Of a DNA stretch of 64,000 nt, positions 19,105 to 27,727 are shown one piece after another. The notes under the pieces were generated by a model. It was not told the origin of the DNA. It searched no databases and worked only from the letters and a program-made list of their open reading frames with translations. The translations under genes and the position numbers were made by a program. The DNA is from an uncultured Christensenella sp. (GTDB lineage Bacteria; Bacillota; Clostridia; Christensenellales; Borkfalkiaceae). The stretch lies in the NCBI GenBank assembly GCA_910585785.1, contig CAJUEV010000001.1, positions 124,001-188,000 on the forward strand. Reading direction: 5' to 3'. Within the stretch, counting starts at the first letter, position 1. Each line of letters opens with the position of its first letter.

Positions 19105-19888
19105 TCAAATCCTCCAAAAGGTCGCAATGCAAAATCGCGCAATCGGCGCGACGCGGACTTACGCCTATTTTTACTTTAAATATCGTTTCGGTCTTTTCGC
19201 CGAAGTTTATTTCTATTTTATCCGCCGTGAAAACGTCGATAGTCTTACTCCCTGCAACAGTATGTATTTTTACGCCTTCTTTTATTCGGCTTTTATCAAT
19301 AAGTTTTTCCGCCGCTTCCTTTGGAATTACGCTGACGGGCGCCCCGCGCGAGTATACCTTGTTTCCGCTGTCGAAAAAACCCTTTATGCTTACTTGCGAT
19401 TGCCCCGCATATATGCGGCATTCAACGCTGTTTGAACACGTTTTTTTAAGTCTTTTGGCAAGTTTTTTTGCCGTTAATATTATTATCAGCGCCCCGAAAA
19501 GCGGTATGCCTATCGGTATTTTTGAAAGGATAAAACCCGTTCCCGAAAGATAGTCCAATCCCGCCAGCGAAAATATTGCAATAAGCGCCCCGCCCAAAAG
19601 CGCGGTAAAGCCCAAAAAAGCGCCGCCGAACTTTATATAAGATTTTACGCCCTTAAACTTGCCCGCAATAAGACACAGCAGCAAACCGGACAAAATTTTG
19701 ACGATAACCGCCCACGCGCCGCCAAGCCCGAACAGCGGAAACGCCACCGCAAACGCCGCGCCGACAGCCGCAGCCAAAACCAGCCGCTTTACGCTTGCCG
19801 TATTTTTGCACGCCGACTTTGCGGCGAACAACAGCGTGAAGTCCATACAAAAATTTTCCAAAAGGGCAAGTTCAGCATATACTTGCAT
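19097..19888 (-). CDS. spoIIGA: Sigma-E processing peptidase SpoIIGA
   Basis: A 263-residue membrane aspartic protease. Five hydrophobic helices (about 5-22, 36-52, 57-74, 88-110, 118-140) precede a soluble domain with the catalytic motif FFDSGN (Asp173), then HTVAGSKTI and a beta-rich end. SpoIIGA dimerises, is activated by SpoIIR from the forespore, and removes the pro-sequence of SigE. The N-terminus ([17 protein letters not shown]) matches the family start. No Shine-Dalgarno precedes the ATG, and a TATAAT lies 9 nt upstream, giving a leader of only about 2-3 nt. Confidence 0.93.
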   Translation of the reverse strand: MQVYAELALLENFCMDFTLLFAAKSACKNTASVKRLVLAAAVGAAFAVAFPLFGLGGAWAVIVKILSGLLLCLIAGKFKGVKSYIKFGGAFLGFTALLGGALIAIFSLAGLDYLSGTGFILSKIPIGIPLFGALIIILTAKKLAKRLKKTCSNSVECRIYAGQSQVSIKGFFDSGNKVYSRGAPVSVIPKEAAEKLIDKSRIKEGVKIHTVAGSKTIDVFTADKIEINFGEKTETIFKVKIGVSPRRADCAILHCDLLEDLNV

Positions 19889-19897
19889 CGTAGGGGT

Positions 19898-19952
19898 ATT
19901 ATATCGCCTTACAAAAGTCGGAAAATAAAAAAAACGGGCGTATTTTGTCGAT
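19898..19952 (-). promoter_or_regulatory. spoIIG promoter region with candidate Spo0A box
   Basis: A TATAAT at 19898-19903 (minus strand) lacks a matched -35 at 17 bp. This is expected of spoIIG, which needs Spo0A~P. A TTGTCGAT on the plus strand (19945-19952) matches the 0A box TTGTCGAA at 7 of 8 positions and sits about 42 bp upstream of the -10. Site assignment is tentative. Confidence 0.4.
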
Positions 19953-19997
19953 TAACGTCTAACGCGGCTAGCCAAACAACCCGACGCAAACAAAAAA

Positions 19998-20025
19998 CCC
20001 CCGCGGCTTAAAATTGCCGCAAGGG
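19998..20025 (-). terminator. Terminator of the spoVT-spoVB-yabN-dusB run
   Basis: A 10-bp stem with two G-U pairs, an 8-nt loop and TTTTTT on the minus strand, 36 nt beyond the dusB stop. Confidence 0.8.
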
Positions 20026-20060
20026 AACTTAAAATATAACGATTAAATTATTAATTATTT

Positions 20061-21002
20061 TCAAAAAGAGAGAGTGCGCAAAATACTTTCCACTTCTTCC
20101 GTGGTTCGGCACTGCATAAGTTTAAGGCGCACCGCCGCGGAATTTTTTTGCCCTTTAAGATAAAACGAAATCATTTTGCGCATAAATACGCAGGCAAATT
20201 TTTCGCCCATCCTCCGCCTTGTCAATTCAAGCTGAGTTTGCACTGCCTGCATTTTGTCGGCGGCGGGCTCGCCAGTAATTTCCGCAAAAATCCACGGCGA
20301 ATACAGGGCTCCGCGCGCAACCGTGACGCCGTCCGCGCCCGTTTCCCGCATAAGTTTATCCGCATCCTCCTTGCAAAACACCCCGCCGTTTGCTATCACG
20401 GGAATTTTGACGGAGTTTTTAGCCGCGGCAATCTGCGCAAAATCGACTTCGCCCGCGTAAATTTTGTCCCGCGTTCTGCCGTGAACGGTAATCATATCCG
20501 CGCCGGCGCCTTCGCACATTTTTGCAAATTCGGCGCTTATTATGCTGTTTTCGTCAAGCCCTATGCGAAACTTTACCGAAACCGCCTTGCCGCTTTTTTT
20601 GCATTCGGAAATAATTTTTTCGGCAAGCGGCAAATCAGCCATAAGCGCGCTGCCCTCGCCGTTTTTATAAATTTTAGGCATAGGACAGCCCATATTTATA
20701 TCGATAAGTTCAAAGGGCGCAAGCGCTTCGCTTTCGCACGCGCGGCGCATAATTTCCGGCTCTTTGCCGAAAATCTGACAGGCCTTGATTCCCGCGTATC
20801 CTTCCGCAACGTCCAGCAATTCTTCCGTTTTTTCGCTACCGTAATACAGTCCTTTGGCGCTGACCATTTCGGTAAACGTAAGCCCCGCGCCGAAGTCGAA
20901 GCACATTTTTCTGAAAACGGAATTTGTATAGCCGGCAAGCGGCGCCAAAAACACGTTGTTTTTTGTATGTAAGTTGCCTATTTTAACAGTTTTTAAGCGC
21001 AT
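20061..21002 (-). CDS. dusB: tRNA-dihydrouridine synthase (Dus family)
   Basis: A 313-residue FMN enzyme. The TIM barrel begins VFLAPLAGYTNSVFRKMC. It carries the conserved DINMGCPMPKI, active-site region GEGSALMADL, VKFRIGLDEN, ITVHGRTRDKIYAG, the FMN phosphate site VIANGGVF and TGADGVTVARGALYSPWIF. It reduces uridines in the tRNA D-loop using NADPH. The usual catalytic Cys (NCGCP..K in most Dus) aligns at NMGCPMPKIY, where the Cys is kept. The start overlaps the yabN stop region by 20 nt. Confidence 0.93.
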   Translation of the reverse strand: MRLKTVKIGNLHTKNNVFLAPLAGYTNSVFRKMCFDFGAGLTFTEMVSAKGLYYGSEKTEELLDVAEGYAGIKACQIFGKEPEIMRRACESEALAPFELIDINMGCPMPKIYKNGEGSALMADLPLAEKIISECKKSGKAVSVKFRIGLDENSIISAEFAKMCEGAGADMITVHGRTRDKIYAGEVDFAQIAAAKNSVKIPVIANGGVFCKEDADKLMRETGADGVTVARGALYSPWIFAEITGEPAADKMQAVQTQLELTRRRMGEKFACVFMRKMISFYLKGQKNSAAVRLKLMQCRTTEEVESILRTLSF

Positions 21003-22398
21003 TTTTAGCCTTTTCCCAATACGCGTTCATTTCGTCTTCGCTCATTTTGGTCAAATCCTTTCCGTCCGCAAGCGCAAGGCTTTCAAACGCGGAAAATCTT
21101 TTTGCAAATTTTTCGGTTGAAGCGCGCAACGCTTCCTCGCAGTCCGCGCCCGCAAGGCGGCATACGTTTACGGCGGAAAACAGCAAATCGCCCGCCTCGT
21201 CGAAAACGGCTTGCTTGTCGCCGGAGGCAATCGCAGCGAAAAGTTCAGCCTGTTCTTCACTCAGTTTTTCGGCGGCGGCTTGCGCCGAAGAAAAATCCAT
21301 ACCGCATTTTGCCGCGCGTTTGCCCGTTTTTTGCGCCCGCATACACGCGGGAAAATTTTTGGGAACAGCCTCCACGCTTTGCGTAAACGTCGTCTGCCCC
21401 TTTTCTTCCTTCTTGTTCTTCTCCCAAACGGTAAGCGCCTCGCCGTCGTTTTCGGCTTTATCGGCGCCGAATATATGCGAATGGCGGAATATAAGTTTTT
21501 TTACAACCCGCGTAAGCGCGTCCGCGCCGTTGAAAGCGCCCCTCTCCTCCTGCATTACCGAGTGAAACGCCGCCTGCAAAAGCACGTCGCCCGTTTCTTC
21601 CTCAATTCCGTCCTCGTCAGCGCGCTCTATCGCGTCGACAAGTTCGTACGCTTCCTCTATCATATTGCCTTTTATGCTTTCGGGAGTCTGAACCCTGTCC
21701 CACGGGCAGCCGCCGGGCGCGCGCAAAAGTTTGACAATCTGCTCCAAATCGGCGTAATCGTACCTTTCTTTGGTTAAAAAATCCCCTTCTTCAACCGCGA
21801 CCGCGCAGGACGCGTCGTAATTTTTTTGTCTGTCTATTTCGTAAATTCTTATTTTTTTGACCGAGTCGCCCTTGATAAACGCGCAAAACGTTTCTTCGCC
21901 GAAAATATCGGAAAGTCTTGCCTTGACTTCGGCGGCGGCAAAGTCGCAGTCCACGTCGTAAACGCACGCGGCGCGACAAAATTTTAAATTTTTTACCGAA
22001 TACGCGGAAACGGCGGAGTATTCTGCCGCCGAAAGTTTCGCCATACCGAACGCGCGCGCGGATTTTGAAACGCCGTCCAAAATTTCGCACTGCTTATGTT
22101 TGTTTAAAATAATTTTGCAGGACTCGTCCTCGCTTACAGAGCCGTCTACGCAATAGCACACGTCGCTTTGCTTTGCCGCGGCTATTACCGCAGAGGCAAG
22201 TTTTTTGTTGAGAGTGTCGAAGTTGCGGCTGTTTTCATAAATATAATCCAACGTTTCCGCATTATAGCCTTCAAGCCCGCAAAAACTTTCGCACTCGCGC
22301 GTTCTTGCAATAATTTTTTGCGCGTTATCCAACGCCGCCTTTGCCCGCAACGTTAAGTCGCCTGCCGAAACGCCCAATCCTATCAACGTTATTTTCAT
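20983..22398 (-). CDS. yabN: YabN-type fusion: tetrapyrrole-methylase-like domain plus MazG pyrophosphohydrolase
   Basis: A 471-residue fusion. The N-terminal ~210 residues resemble a tetrapyrrole methylase fold (MKITLIGLGVSAGDLTLRAK, CEILDGVSKSARAFG), but its SAM-site motifs look eroded. The C-terminal half is MazG: LLRAPGGCPWDRVQTPESI, then EEAYELVDAIE and EETGDVLLQAAF (the metal-binding EExxE and ExxD motifs), with a second MazG-like repeat (EEQAELFAAI, FDEAGDLLFSAV). MazG hydrolyses NTPs to NMPs and pyrophosphate. The order spoVT-spoVB-like-yabN is the same as in B. subtilis. Its start lies inside the upstream gene, a 74-nt out-of-frame overlap. Confidence 0.9.
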   Translation of the reverse strand: MKITLIGLGVSAGDLTLRAKAALDNAQKIIARTRECESFCGLEGYNAETLDYIYENSRNFDTLNKKLASAVIAAAKQSDVCYCVDGSVSEDESCKIILNKHKQCEILDGVSKSARAFGMAKLSAAEYSAVSAYSVKNLKFCRAACVYDVDCDFAAAEVKARLSDIFGEETFCAFIKGDSVKKIRIYEIDRQKNYDASCAVAVEEGDFLTKERYDYADLEQIVKLLRAPGGCPWDRVQTPESIKGNMIEEAYELVDAIERADEDGIEEETGDVLLQAAFHSVMQEERGAFNGADALTRVVKKLIFRHSHIFGADKAENDGEALTVWEKNKKEEKGQTTFTQSVEAVPKNFPACMRAQKTGKRAAKCGMDFSSAQAAAEKLSEEQAELFAAIASGDKQAVFDEAGDLLFSAVNVCRLAGADCEEALRASTEKFAKRFSAFESLALADGKDLTKMSEDEMNAYWEKAKNALKNC

Positions 22399-23719
22399 CG
22401 CGTTTGCCGCTCCCTTTGGAATTTACCCTTAAAATATACCAGAAATTCATCAAAGTTGCAACCAAATAAGCGCAGTTCGCCGCCCACGCCGCGCCGTTTA
22501 TAGAAAGGGAAGTAAACTTTATAAGCGCCGCAGTAAGCGCAACCCGCAAAATTGCGGTAGTCCATTGCGTGACTGTGCTTTTGATGGGATGCCCGAGCGA
22601 AGTAAGACAGGCGGAAGACGTTTGCACAAGCGATTCGGTAACCGCGTTTACCGCCATTATTCTTATAAGCGTTATCAAAATTTGCTGTTCGGCGGGCGCA
22701 AGCGAACCGAATATAAGCCTTGTAGCAAGCGGAGCGAACAAAAACAGTCCCACCGCCGCCGGCACGGATACCGCAAGGGTTATCAGCAGCGATTTAAAAG
22801 CTTTTTTCTTGGCGGCGGCAAAGTCGCCTCTTTCCGCAAGCGGCGAAATTTGCGGCACGCTTGAAGCCGCAAGTCCGTAAGTGACCGAAACGGGAAGATT
22901 GATTATTGTTACCGCGCAACCCGAAAACACGCCGTAAAGCGCGGTGGCTTCGGAAGAAAACTCTCTTAGCAGCCGCACCGCTATAATACTTTCGGCAAGT
23001 TGAGAAACGGGCATAGCTATTGCCGTAAGCGTTAGGGGCACCGTATACTTCAAAATGCTTGAAACGGGCACATATGCGGGGGTATACAACGGTTTTTTTG
23101 ATTTGCGCCTTAAATACCACAGCGCGGCGAAGCCCGTCGCAAGCACCTCGCTTACCGTAACCGCAAGCAAGGTTGAAGCCACCGCAAGCGCAAGATTTTC
23201 ACGGAAGATATAGGACAGCGCCACTCCGAACGCGACTTTTATAACCTGCTCTGAAACCTCGGTCACCGCGGTGGGGTACATATTGCCTTTGCCCTGAAAA
23301 TATCCCCTGACTATCGACAGCACCGAAACAAAAAATACCGAAGGGCACAATAGTTTGCAGCAAAGCGCTATTGCAGGCTCTCCCTGTACCGCGGCAAGCG
23401 GAGCGGACAGCATATACATAAGACAAGTGCCTATAAAGCCTATCGCGCCGTACAGATAAAACGCCTGCTTTTCGGCGCCGTAACCGCGCCCTGACGAAAC
23501 AAGGCGGGCTATGCCCGTCGGTATGCCGGATGCGGAAACGGTAAGCAGAATACAATACAGGGGATAAACCATCTGGTATATCCCCATTCCCTCGCCGCCG
23601 AGTATGTTGGTAAGCGGAATACGGTACAACGCGCCCAGCATTTTGGAAATAAATCCGCCCATTGAAATTATTATGGCGCCCTTTATGAAGGACTGCCCTG
23701 TGGTTTTGCTTTTGCCCAT
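22325..23719 (-). CDS. SpoVB-like MOP-family lipid flippase
   Basis: A 464-residue polytopic protein with about 12-14 membrane helices. The N-terminus KGAIIISMGGFISKMLGALYRIPL and GEGMGIYQMVYPLYC are characteristic of the SpoVB/YabM/MurJ-like branch of the MOP superfamily. Later segments include VSSILKYTVPLTLTAIAMPVSQL and LTSLGHPIKSTVTQWTTAILR. Members flip lipid-linked saccharides (lipid II for spore cortex in SpoVB) across the membrane. Its place after spoVT corresponds to B. subtilis yabM, so it may not be SpoVB itself. The last ~25 residues are hydrophilic and overlap yabN. Confidence 0.88.
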   Translation of the reverse strand: MGKSKTTGQSFIKGAIIISMGGFISKMLGALYRIPLTNILGGEGMGIYQMVYPLYCILLTVSASGIPTGIARLVSSGRGYGAEKQAFYLYGAIGFIGTCLMYMLSAPLAAVQGEPAIALCCKLLCPSVFFVSVLSIVRGYFQGKGNMYPTAVTEVSEQVIKVAFGVALSYIFRENLALAVASTLLAVTVSEVLATGFAALWYLRRKSKKPLYTPAYVPVSSILKYTVPLTLTAIAMPVSQLAESIIAVRLLREFSSEATALYGVFSGCAVTIINLPVSVTYGLAASSVPQISPLAERGDFAAAKKKAFKSLLITLAVSVPAAVGLFLFAPLATRLIFGSLAPAEQQILITLIRIMAVNAVTESLVQTSSACLTSLGHPIKSTVTQWTTAILRVALTAALIKFTSLSINGAAWAANCAYLVATLMNFWYILRVNSKGSGKRDENNVDRIGRFGRRLNVAGKGGVG

Positions 23720-23791
23720 ATTTTTTTACCGTTTGGCGGCGTTAAAAATTACGTAAACCGTCATTTTTGAAAGCGCCGCTTAAAATTGCGT

Positions 23792-24337
23792 TCAGTCGAA
23801 TTGCCCCGCCAATATGTTTGCGGAAAGCTGTGCGAGTTTGCACGCGGAAGCCTCTATTTTGGCGCCCTGCTCGGTTGAAACAAGCGCAACCGCACCAAGG
23901 CAGTCGCCGTTGCAGACTATGGGCACTATAATTTGCGCCGTCACCTCGTTTTGCTGTCCTTCGCAAATGGGAATTACGTCCCCGCCCTCGGCTGCGTTTG
24001 CAACATAACTTTTTCTGTCGCGCAAAACAGCCTCCATTTTAGCGGAAAGGCTTTTTCCGTCATACTCTCTTTGTCCGCGACCGGAAGCGTGCAACACCTC
24101 GTCCGTGTCGCAGATAACCGCAATGTGACCGGACAAGTCGGAAAGCGACTTTGCCGTTCCTTCCGAAAATTTTTCCAAAGAGGCTATCGGCGAATATTTT
24201 TTAAGCATAAGTTCGTCCCTGTCGGTAAATATTTCAAGCGGGTCGCCGCTTTTAAGTCTTAACGTGCTGCGAATTTCCTTGGGAATTACCACTCTGCCCA
24301 GTTCGTCTATTCTTCTTACAATACCTGTTGCTTTCAT
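23792..24337 (-). CDS. spoVT: Stage V sporulation regulator SpoVT
   Basis: A 181-residue regulator. The N-terminal swapped-hairpin AbrB domain reads MKATGIVRRIDELGRVVIPK and continues EIRSTLRLKSGDPLEIF. The C-terminal GAF domain (about 55-180) has VICDTDEVLHASG and AQIIVPIVCNGDCLGAVALV. SpoVT tunes the SigG regulon in the forespore. The length matches B. subtilis SpoVT (178). A SigG/SigF-type promoter is visible at 24373-24401, and AGGAG precedes the start. Confidence 0.96.
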   Translation of the reverse strand: MKATGIVRRIDELGRVVIPKEIRSTLRLKSGDPLEIFTDRDELMLKKYSPIASLEKFSEGTAKSLSDLSGHIAVICDTDEVLHASGRGQREYDGKSLSAKMEAVLRDRKSYVANAAEGGDVIPICEGQQNEVTAQIIVPIVCNGDCLGAVALVSTEQGAKIEASACKLAQLSANILAGQFD

Positions 24338-24372
24338 AAAACTCCTATTTAAGGCAAATTATGCCGTAAAAA

Positions 24373-24401
24373 GAGTATGTGAAAGTAAAATTTTGTTATA
24401 C
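24373..24401 (-). promoter_or_regulatory. Candidate SigG/SigF promoter of spoVT
   Basis: On the minus strand GTATA (-35) is followed by 17 bp and CATACTC (-10). This fits the forespore consensus GHATR / CATWMTA with one mismatch in the -10. The predicted leader is about 30 nt and includes the AGGAG site. It matches the known SigG dependence of spoVT. Confidence 0.6.
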
Positions 24402-24447
24402 GCGGAAAAATTTTTAACCTGCAATTTATGTTTTTGCGCAATAAAAA

Positions 24448-24474
24448 ACCGCGGAAGGCGCGCGATTCTGCGGT
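24448..24474 (-). terminator. Terminator of the coat-protein pair
   Basis: A 9-bp stem with one G-U pair (24448-24456 with 24466-24474) followed on the minus strand by TTTTTTATT, 20 nt after the CotF-like stop. Confidence 0.8.
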
Positions 24475-24494
24475 CAATGTTTTTTACGTTAATT

Positions 24495-24791
24495 TCAGCC
24501 GTTGCCTTTTAACGCTTTTTTCTGTTTTTTAAAGTTTGAATTTGCCTCGTCAATCAAATTTTTGTTTGCGGGCTTTGGCTCGTAATAGCCGCGGGTGTTC
24601 ATCTGCGTGTATAGGCTGAACTGGTTTTCTGCCACGCCCAGAAGGTTTGCCGAAAAATTTTTTCTTATAGCCTTGGTGCTGCCCTCAAACAGCGCGGTTG
24701 TGTAAATTTCCATAAGCTGCTTTTCCGAGTCCAGCATATCCTGCAAGGCGTCTCTTTCGTTTAAAGTGCAATCGCTTTTTGTCAGTTTCAT
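24495..24791 (-). CDS. CotF-family spore coat protein
   Basis: A 98-residue helical protein that starts at MKLTKSDCTLNERDALQDML after a consensus AGGAGG. A longer frame upstream would add residues unlike the family. The segment LQDMLDSEKQLMEIYTTALFE followed by LLGVAENQFSLYTQMNTRGYY is the ferritin-like Coat_F signature. CotF-type proteins are laid on the spore by the mother cell. The Lys-rich tail (NFKKQKKALKGNG) may interact with other coat proteins. It lies 5 nt after a 62-residue partner, and the two probably act together. Confidence 0.85.
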   Translation of the reverse strand: MKLTKSDCTLNERDALQDMLDSEKQLMEIYTTALFEGSTKAIRKNFSANLLGVAENQFSLYTQMNTRGYYEPKPANKNLIDEANSNFKKQKKALKGNG

Positions 24792-24796
24792 TATTT

Positions 24797-24985
24797 TCAA
24801 CCTCCTATAATGCTTAAAAGCGCGGAATAGCGCTGCTCGTGTTCGTCCGCAATTTTGCACATACATTCCGAAAGTTCAACGTCCGTAAGCGTTTTTGAAT
24901 ACGCGCGCGCCTTTTTGCAAATAAGCCCTTCCGCCGTCAACGCGTCGGATATAAGTTCAAGTTCTTTTGAAGTAATTTCCTGCAT
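24797..24985 (-). CDS. Small CotF-associated helical coat protein
   Basis: A 62-residue protein (MQEITSKELELISDALTAEG, then KARAYSKTL, CKIADEHEQRYSALLSIIGG). The pattern of two helices with a His-Glu-x-x-Tyr near the end is that of the short ferritin-like partner found beside CotF-like genes in Clostridia. A GGGAGG site precedes it. It is first in the two-gene coat operon. The role in the coat is inferred from the neighbour. Confidence 0.72.
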   Translation of the reverse strand: MQEITSKELELISDALTAEGLICKKARAYSKTLTDVELSECMCKIADEHEQRYSALLSIIGG

Positions 24986-25074
24986 ATAAAATCTGCCTCC
25001 CGTTATGTTTTTGCCATTTGCACGCGGTAATATACTTCAATCACACCCCGATTTACATTTTAAATAAAATAAAA

Positions 25075-25114
25075 GTACCGCGGATATATTCCCGAACGGG
25101 TCAATCCGCAGTAC
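25075..25114 (-). terminator. Branched hairpin terminator after the HEAT-like gene
   Basis: An outer 11-bp stem (25075-25085 with 25104-25114, one mismatch) encloses an inner CCCG-AA-CGGG hairpin (25091-25100). The minus-strand tail TTTTATTTTATTT follows. It lies about 55 nt beyond the stop at 25168. Confidence 0.7.
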
Positions 25115-25167
25115 AGTCCCAATTAGCGCTTAACGCTACCCTAAGGCTCATTTGTGCAAAATAAATT

Positions 25168-26052
25168 TTAATTTTTCAAATCGCCCGCGCCTTCGTCCGT
25201 TCCGTCGTCCGCAACCCGTCCGCCGGAAACGCCCGCTCCGCCAAACAAATCCGCCGCGGAAGCCGAATGCGCTTTGATTATATCATAATAAGGGTCGTTT
25301 GTAAAGTCCCGTTCCCCATTATATTCTCCGCCCAAAGCCTCTATTGCATATTTCAGTTCCTGAAATTCTATAAAACTTAAACCTTCGTCCTCTATTTTGT
25401 CGTAAAGATATTTCAACGCGCGCTCGTCGCCGTACGCTGCAAGATAACTTGCGCGCATAGGCAGATTATCAACTTCCGTGCGGAATTCCTTTATTAAAAT
25501 ATCGAAAATTTCGTCCTCTCTTACCGCCGAGCGGGACATAATTTCAAGCATATATTCCCTGTCCGTACCGCTGCGGTAATATTGCGCCGCATCCTTACGA
25601 ACCAAGTCGGCTTTTTCCTTTATCAAATCCGCTAAGCGGTCTTTAAAATCTTCGTCGTCGCTTTGCACAAGCAATTCAAGATATTTTTTTATGACTCGCT
25701 CGTCCGCGCCGATTAAGTTTGCCGCATACTCGCGCTCGCCCTGCGTTCCGTCAAGCAACGGTATCAGCTCGTCAATATCCGCCTTGTTTTCAATCGCCTC
25801 GCAAAGAAATTCGGAAACGGGCACCTCCTGCCTTAAATGCGCTTTAAGGCACTTTATAAGTTCGCTTCCGCTCATTTCCGCGTAAAAGACGCGCGGAGTC
25901 TTGCCCAAAGATTTTATGGGCGTATCCCCGAATTTTGAGTACAGCGCGGGAATTATATCCTCCCACTCGCTTTCTTTGTATTCGCCGGAATGTTTTTTGA
26001 TGTACTCGCCGAGTTTTTCGTCGAACATACCGTCAAAATCGTATAACTTCAC
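25168..26052 (-). CDS. Uncharacterised acidic helical-repeat protein
   Basis: A 294-residue protein, start taken as GTG (VKLYDFDGMFDEKLGEYIKK) because AGAGG is correctly spaced; a TTG two codons earlier is possible. It is all helical, with repeated ~35-residue units that resemble HEAT repeats (ELIPLLDGTQGEREYAANLI, RDFTNDPYYDIIKAHS, GDERALKYLYDKIEDEG). The tail is Gly/Asp-rich. It follows the TPR gene by 16 nt in the hslO operon. It looks like a scaffold or binding protein. I do not recognise a specific family. Confidence 0.72.
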   Translation of the reverse strand: MKLYDFDGMFDEKLGEYIKKHSGEYKESEWEDIIPALYSKFGDTPIKSLGKTPRVFYAEMSGSELIKCLKAHLRQEVPVSEFLCEAIENKADIDELIPLLDGTQGEREYAANLIGADERVIKKYLELLVQSDDEDFKDRLADLIKEKADLVRKDAAQYYRSGTDREYMLEIMSRSAVREDEIFDILIKEFRTEVDNLPMRASYLAAYGDERALKYLYDKIEDEGLSFIEFQELKYAIEALGGEYNGERDFTNDPYYDIIKAHSASAADLFGGAGVSGGRVADDGTDEGAGDLKN

Positions 26053-26068
26053 AGGCAACCTCTTTGCT

Positions 26069-27724
26069 TTATTCGCCTAAAATTTTTTCAACCCGCGGTT
26101 TGGTTACGTCAAAAAACCCGAACAGGTTTTTGCCCGTTATCCCCGCTTCTTTCACGCCGGACTTAATAAAAATCGCCGCAGTAAGCGCGTCGCCGTCCTT
26201 TGCGCAGTCAAGCCTTTCTTCCGCTTCAAGCTCGCTGTAAAGGCTTTCTGCGGCGGCGGCAAACGCCTTGCCGTGCTCGTCGTCAAGTATTGAAAAATGC
26301 GCGACAAGCCTTGAATACGCGCCGACGAAACTTGCCCTGCGCTTTCTCCCCACCGAAACGGGCTGCAACGTAACGCGGCGGTAAACGTTGCATATAACCG
26401 CGCCGAAGCAATTGAACTCGTTACGGCCGCAAAGCGCCGCAAGCGCGTCTATTTTAAGCTGGTCGGGCAAAAACGCGTCAAGCAAAACGTCCCTTACAAA
26501 GTCGTCCATTCCCGCTTTAACCGCGACGTGCGCCGCAAGGTTTTGCAACTCTTCCGCGCTTGCACCGTCGCTTTCGTCAAAACACCACTTCACGCACTCG
26601 GTCAAATCCAGCGCGGAAGAAATTTTTTTAGCGGACGCGGAAGGCAGCCTTAAATACGCGGCAAGCACTTTAAGCGACGATTCGCGTATTTCCTGCGGCA
26701 ATCGGTAAAAATAACCGAGTTCCGAAAACTTGCCTTCGGAAATCATAGCGCGCGCCGAGTTATAATAATAGCGCGCAGTAACCGCTTCGGGATAGATTGT
26801 TACAATTTTATCAAACGCGTCCAGACTTTCTTCGCTACGTCCGCTGTTGAAGGCGGAAACAGCCTTAAAAAAAAGTACCATCTTGTCGTAGTCGAACTCG
26901 GAAGGCAGTTTGCAAAACAGTTTATATGCCTGTTCGTGCAATTTGTTTTCGCAGCAGACGGTCGCAATTTTATAAATATCTTCCGGACTTTCGGGATTAA
27001 GCGAAATAAGTTTTTCCGCAAGAACGCGCGCTTCCTCCGCCTTGCCCGCCTCGGTTTTTACGGCGGCAAGAGTACACAGCGCCTGAACGTCGTCGGGATT
27101 GCGCTTTAACAAATTTACGCACTCCTGCTCGGCTTCTTCCGTCTTGTCGGCAATTATGCGGCACATTGCAATGTAGTTGCGTGCGGAAGAATATTTTGCG
27201 TTTTCTTCGTCCACTTTTTCAAATTCTTCCGCGGCGCGGTCGTAATCGCCCGCCTTCATAAACTCTATTCCGTCCGAAAATATCTGCGAACAATCCGCAA
27301 GGCGCGGCGGATAGGCGAATTTTAAAGGGTTTTCTTCCGCGGCAAGAAAATTGTTTACAATCTGCTCGCGCGAGTTTGCGTCAAGGTCGTCGTTTTCAAA
27401 AAGCAGTTTGTTATAGTAAAAAGCCGAAAAATGCTGGTTGCCCAAGTTCATATAACTTACGGCAAGCCCTTCGTAACAGTCAGACCAATCGCTTTCGGCA
27501 GAAGTGTCCATAAAACGGAACCAGCCGTTTACGCACTTTTCGTATAGCCCCATATCGTCGAAAATTTCGGCGTAGAGCATATAACTGTCCTCGTCGTTAC
27601 CTTCTTTTTCGGCGTTTTTATTAAGCATTTTTAGCGCGCCTATATAGTTGTGAGAATCGACCAAATCTGCGGCGATGCTTAAAAGCCTGTCCGCGCCCAA
27701 GTCGAACTCGAAAGTTTTTGCCAT
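26069..27724 (-). CDS. Tetratricopeptide-repeat protein
   Basis: A 551-residue soluble protein with tandem TPR units over about 15-320 (NYIGALKMLNKNAEKEGNDE, GDYDRAAEEFEKVDEENAKY, DVQALCTLAAVKTEAGKAEE, GRSEESLDAFDKIVTIYPEA). A helical C-terminal region without clear repeats follows (about 330-551). No signal peptide is visible. TPR arrays bind other proteins. It sits 3 nt after hslO, so it may share a role in protein quality control, but this is positional inference only. Confidence 0.85.
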   Translation of the reverse strand: MAKTFEFDLGADRLLSIAADLVDSHNYIGALKMLNKNAEKEGNDEDSYMLYAEIFDDMGLYEKCVNGWFRFMDTSAESDWSDCYEGLAVSYMNLGNQHFSAFYYNKLLFENDDLDANSREQIVNNFLAAEENPLKFAYPPRLADCSQIFSDGIEFMKAGDYDRAAEEFEKVDEENAKYSSARNYIAMCRIIADKTEEAEQECVNLLKRNPDDVQALCTLAAVKTEAGKAEEARVLAEKLISLNPESPEDIYKIATVCCENKLHEQAYKLFCKLPSEFDYDKMVLFFKAVSAFNSGRSEESLDAFDKIVTIYPEAVTARYYYNSARAMISEGKFSELGYFYRLPQEIRESSLKVLAAYLRLPSASAKKISSALDLTECVKWCFDESDGASAEELQNLAAHVAVKAGMDDFVRDVLLDAFLPDQLKIDALAALCGRNEFNCFGAVICNVYRRVTLQPVSVGRKRRASFVGAYSRLVAHFSILDDEHGKAFAAAAESLYSELEAEERLDCAKDGDALTAAIFIKSGVKEAGITGKNLFGFFDVTKPRVEKILGE

Positions 27725-27727
27725 AAA

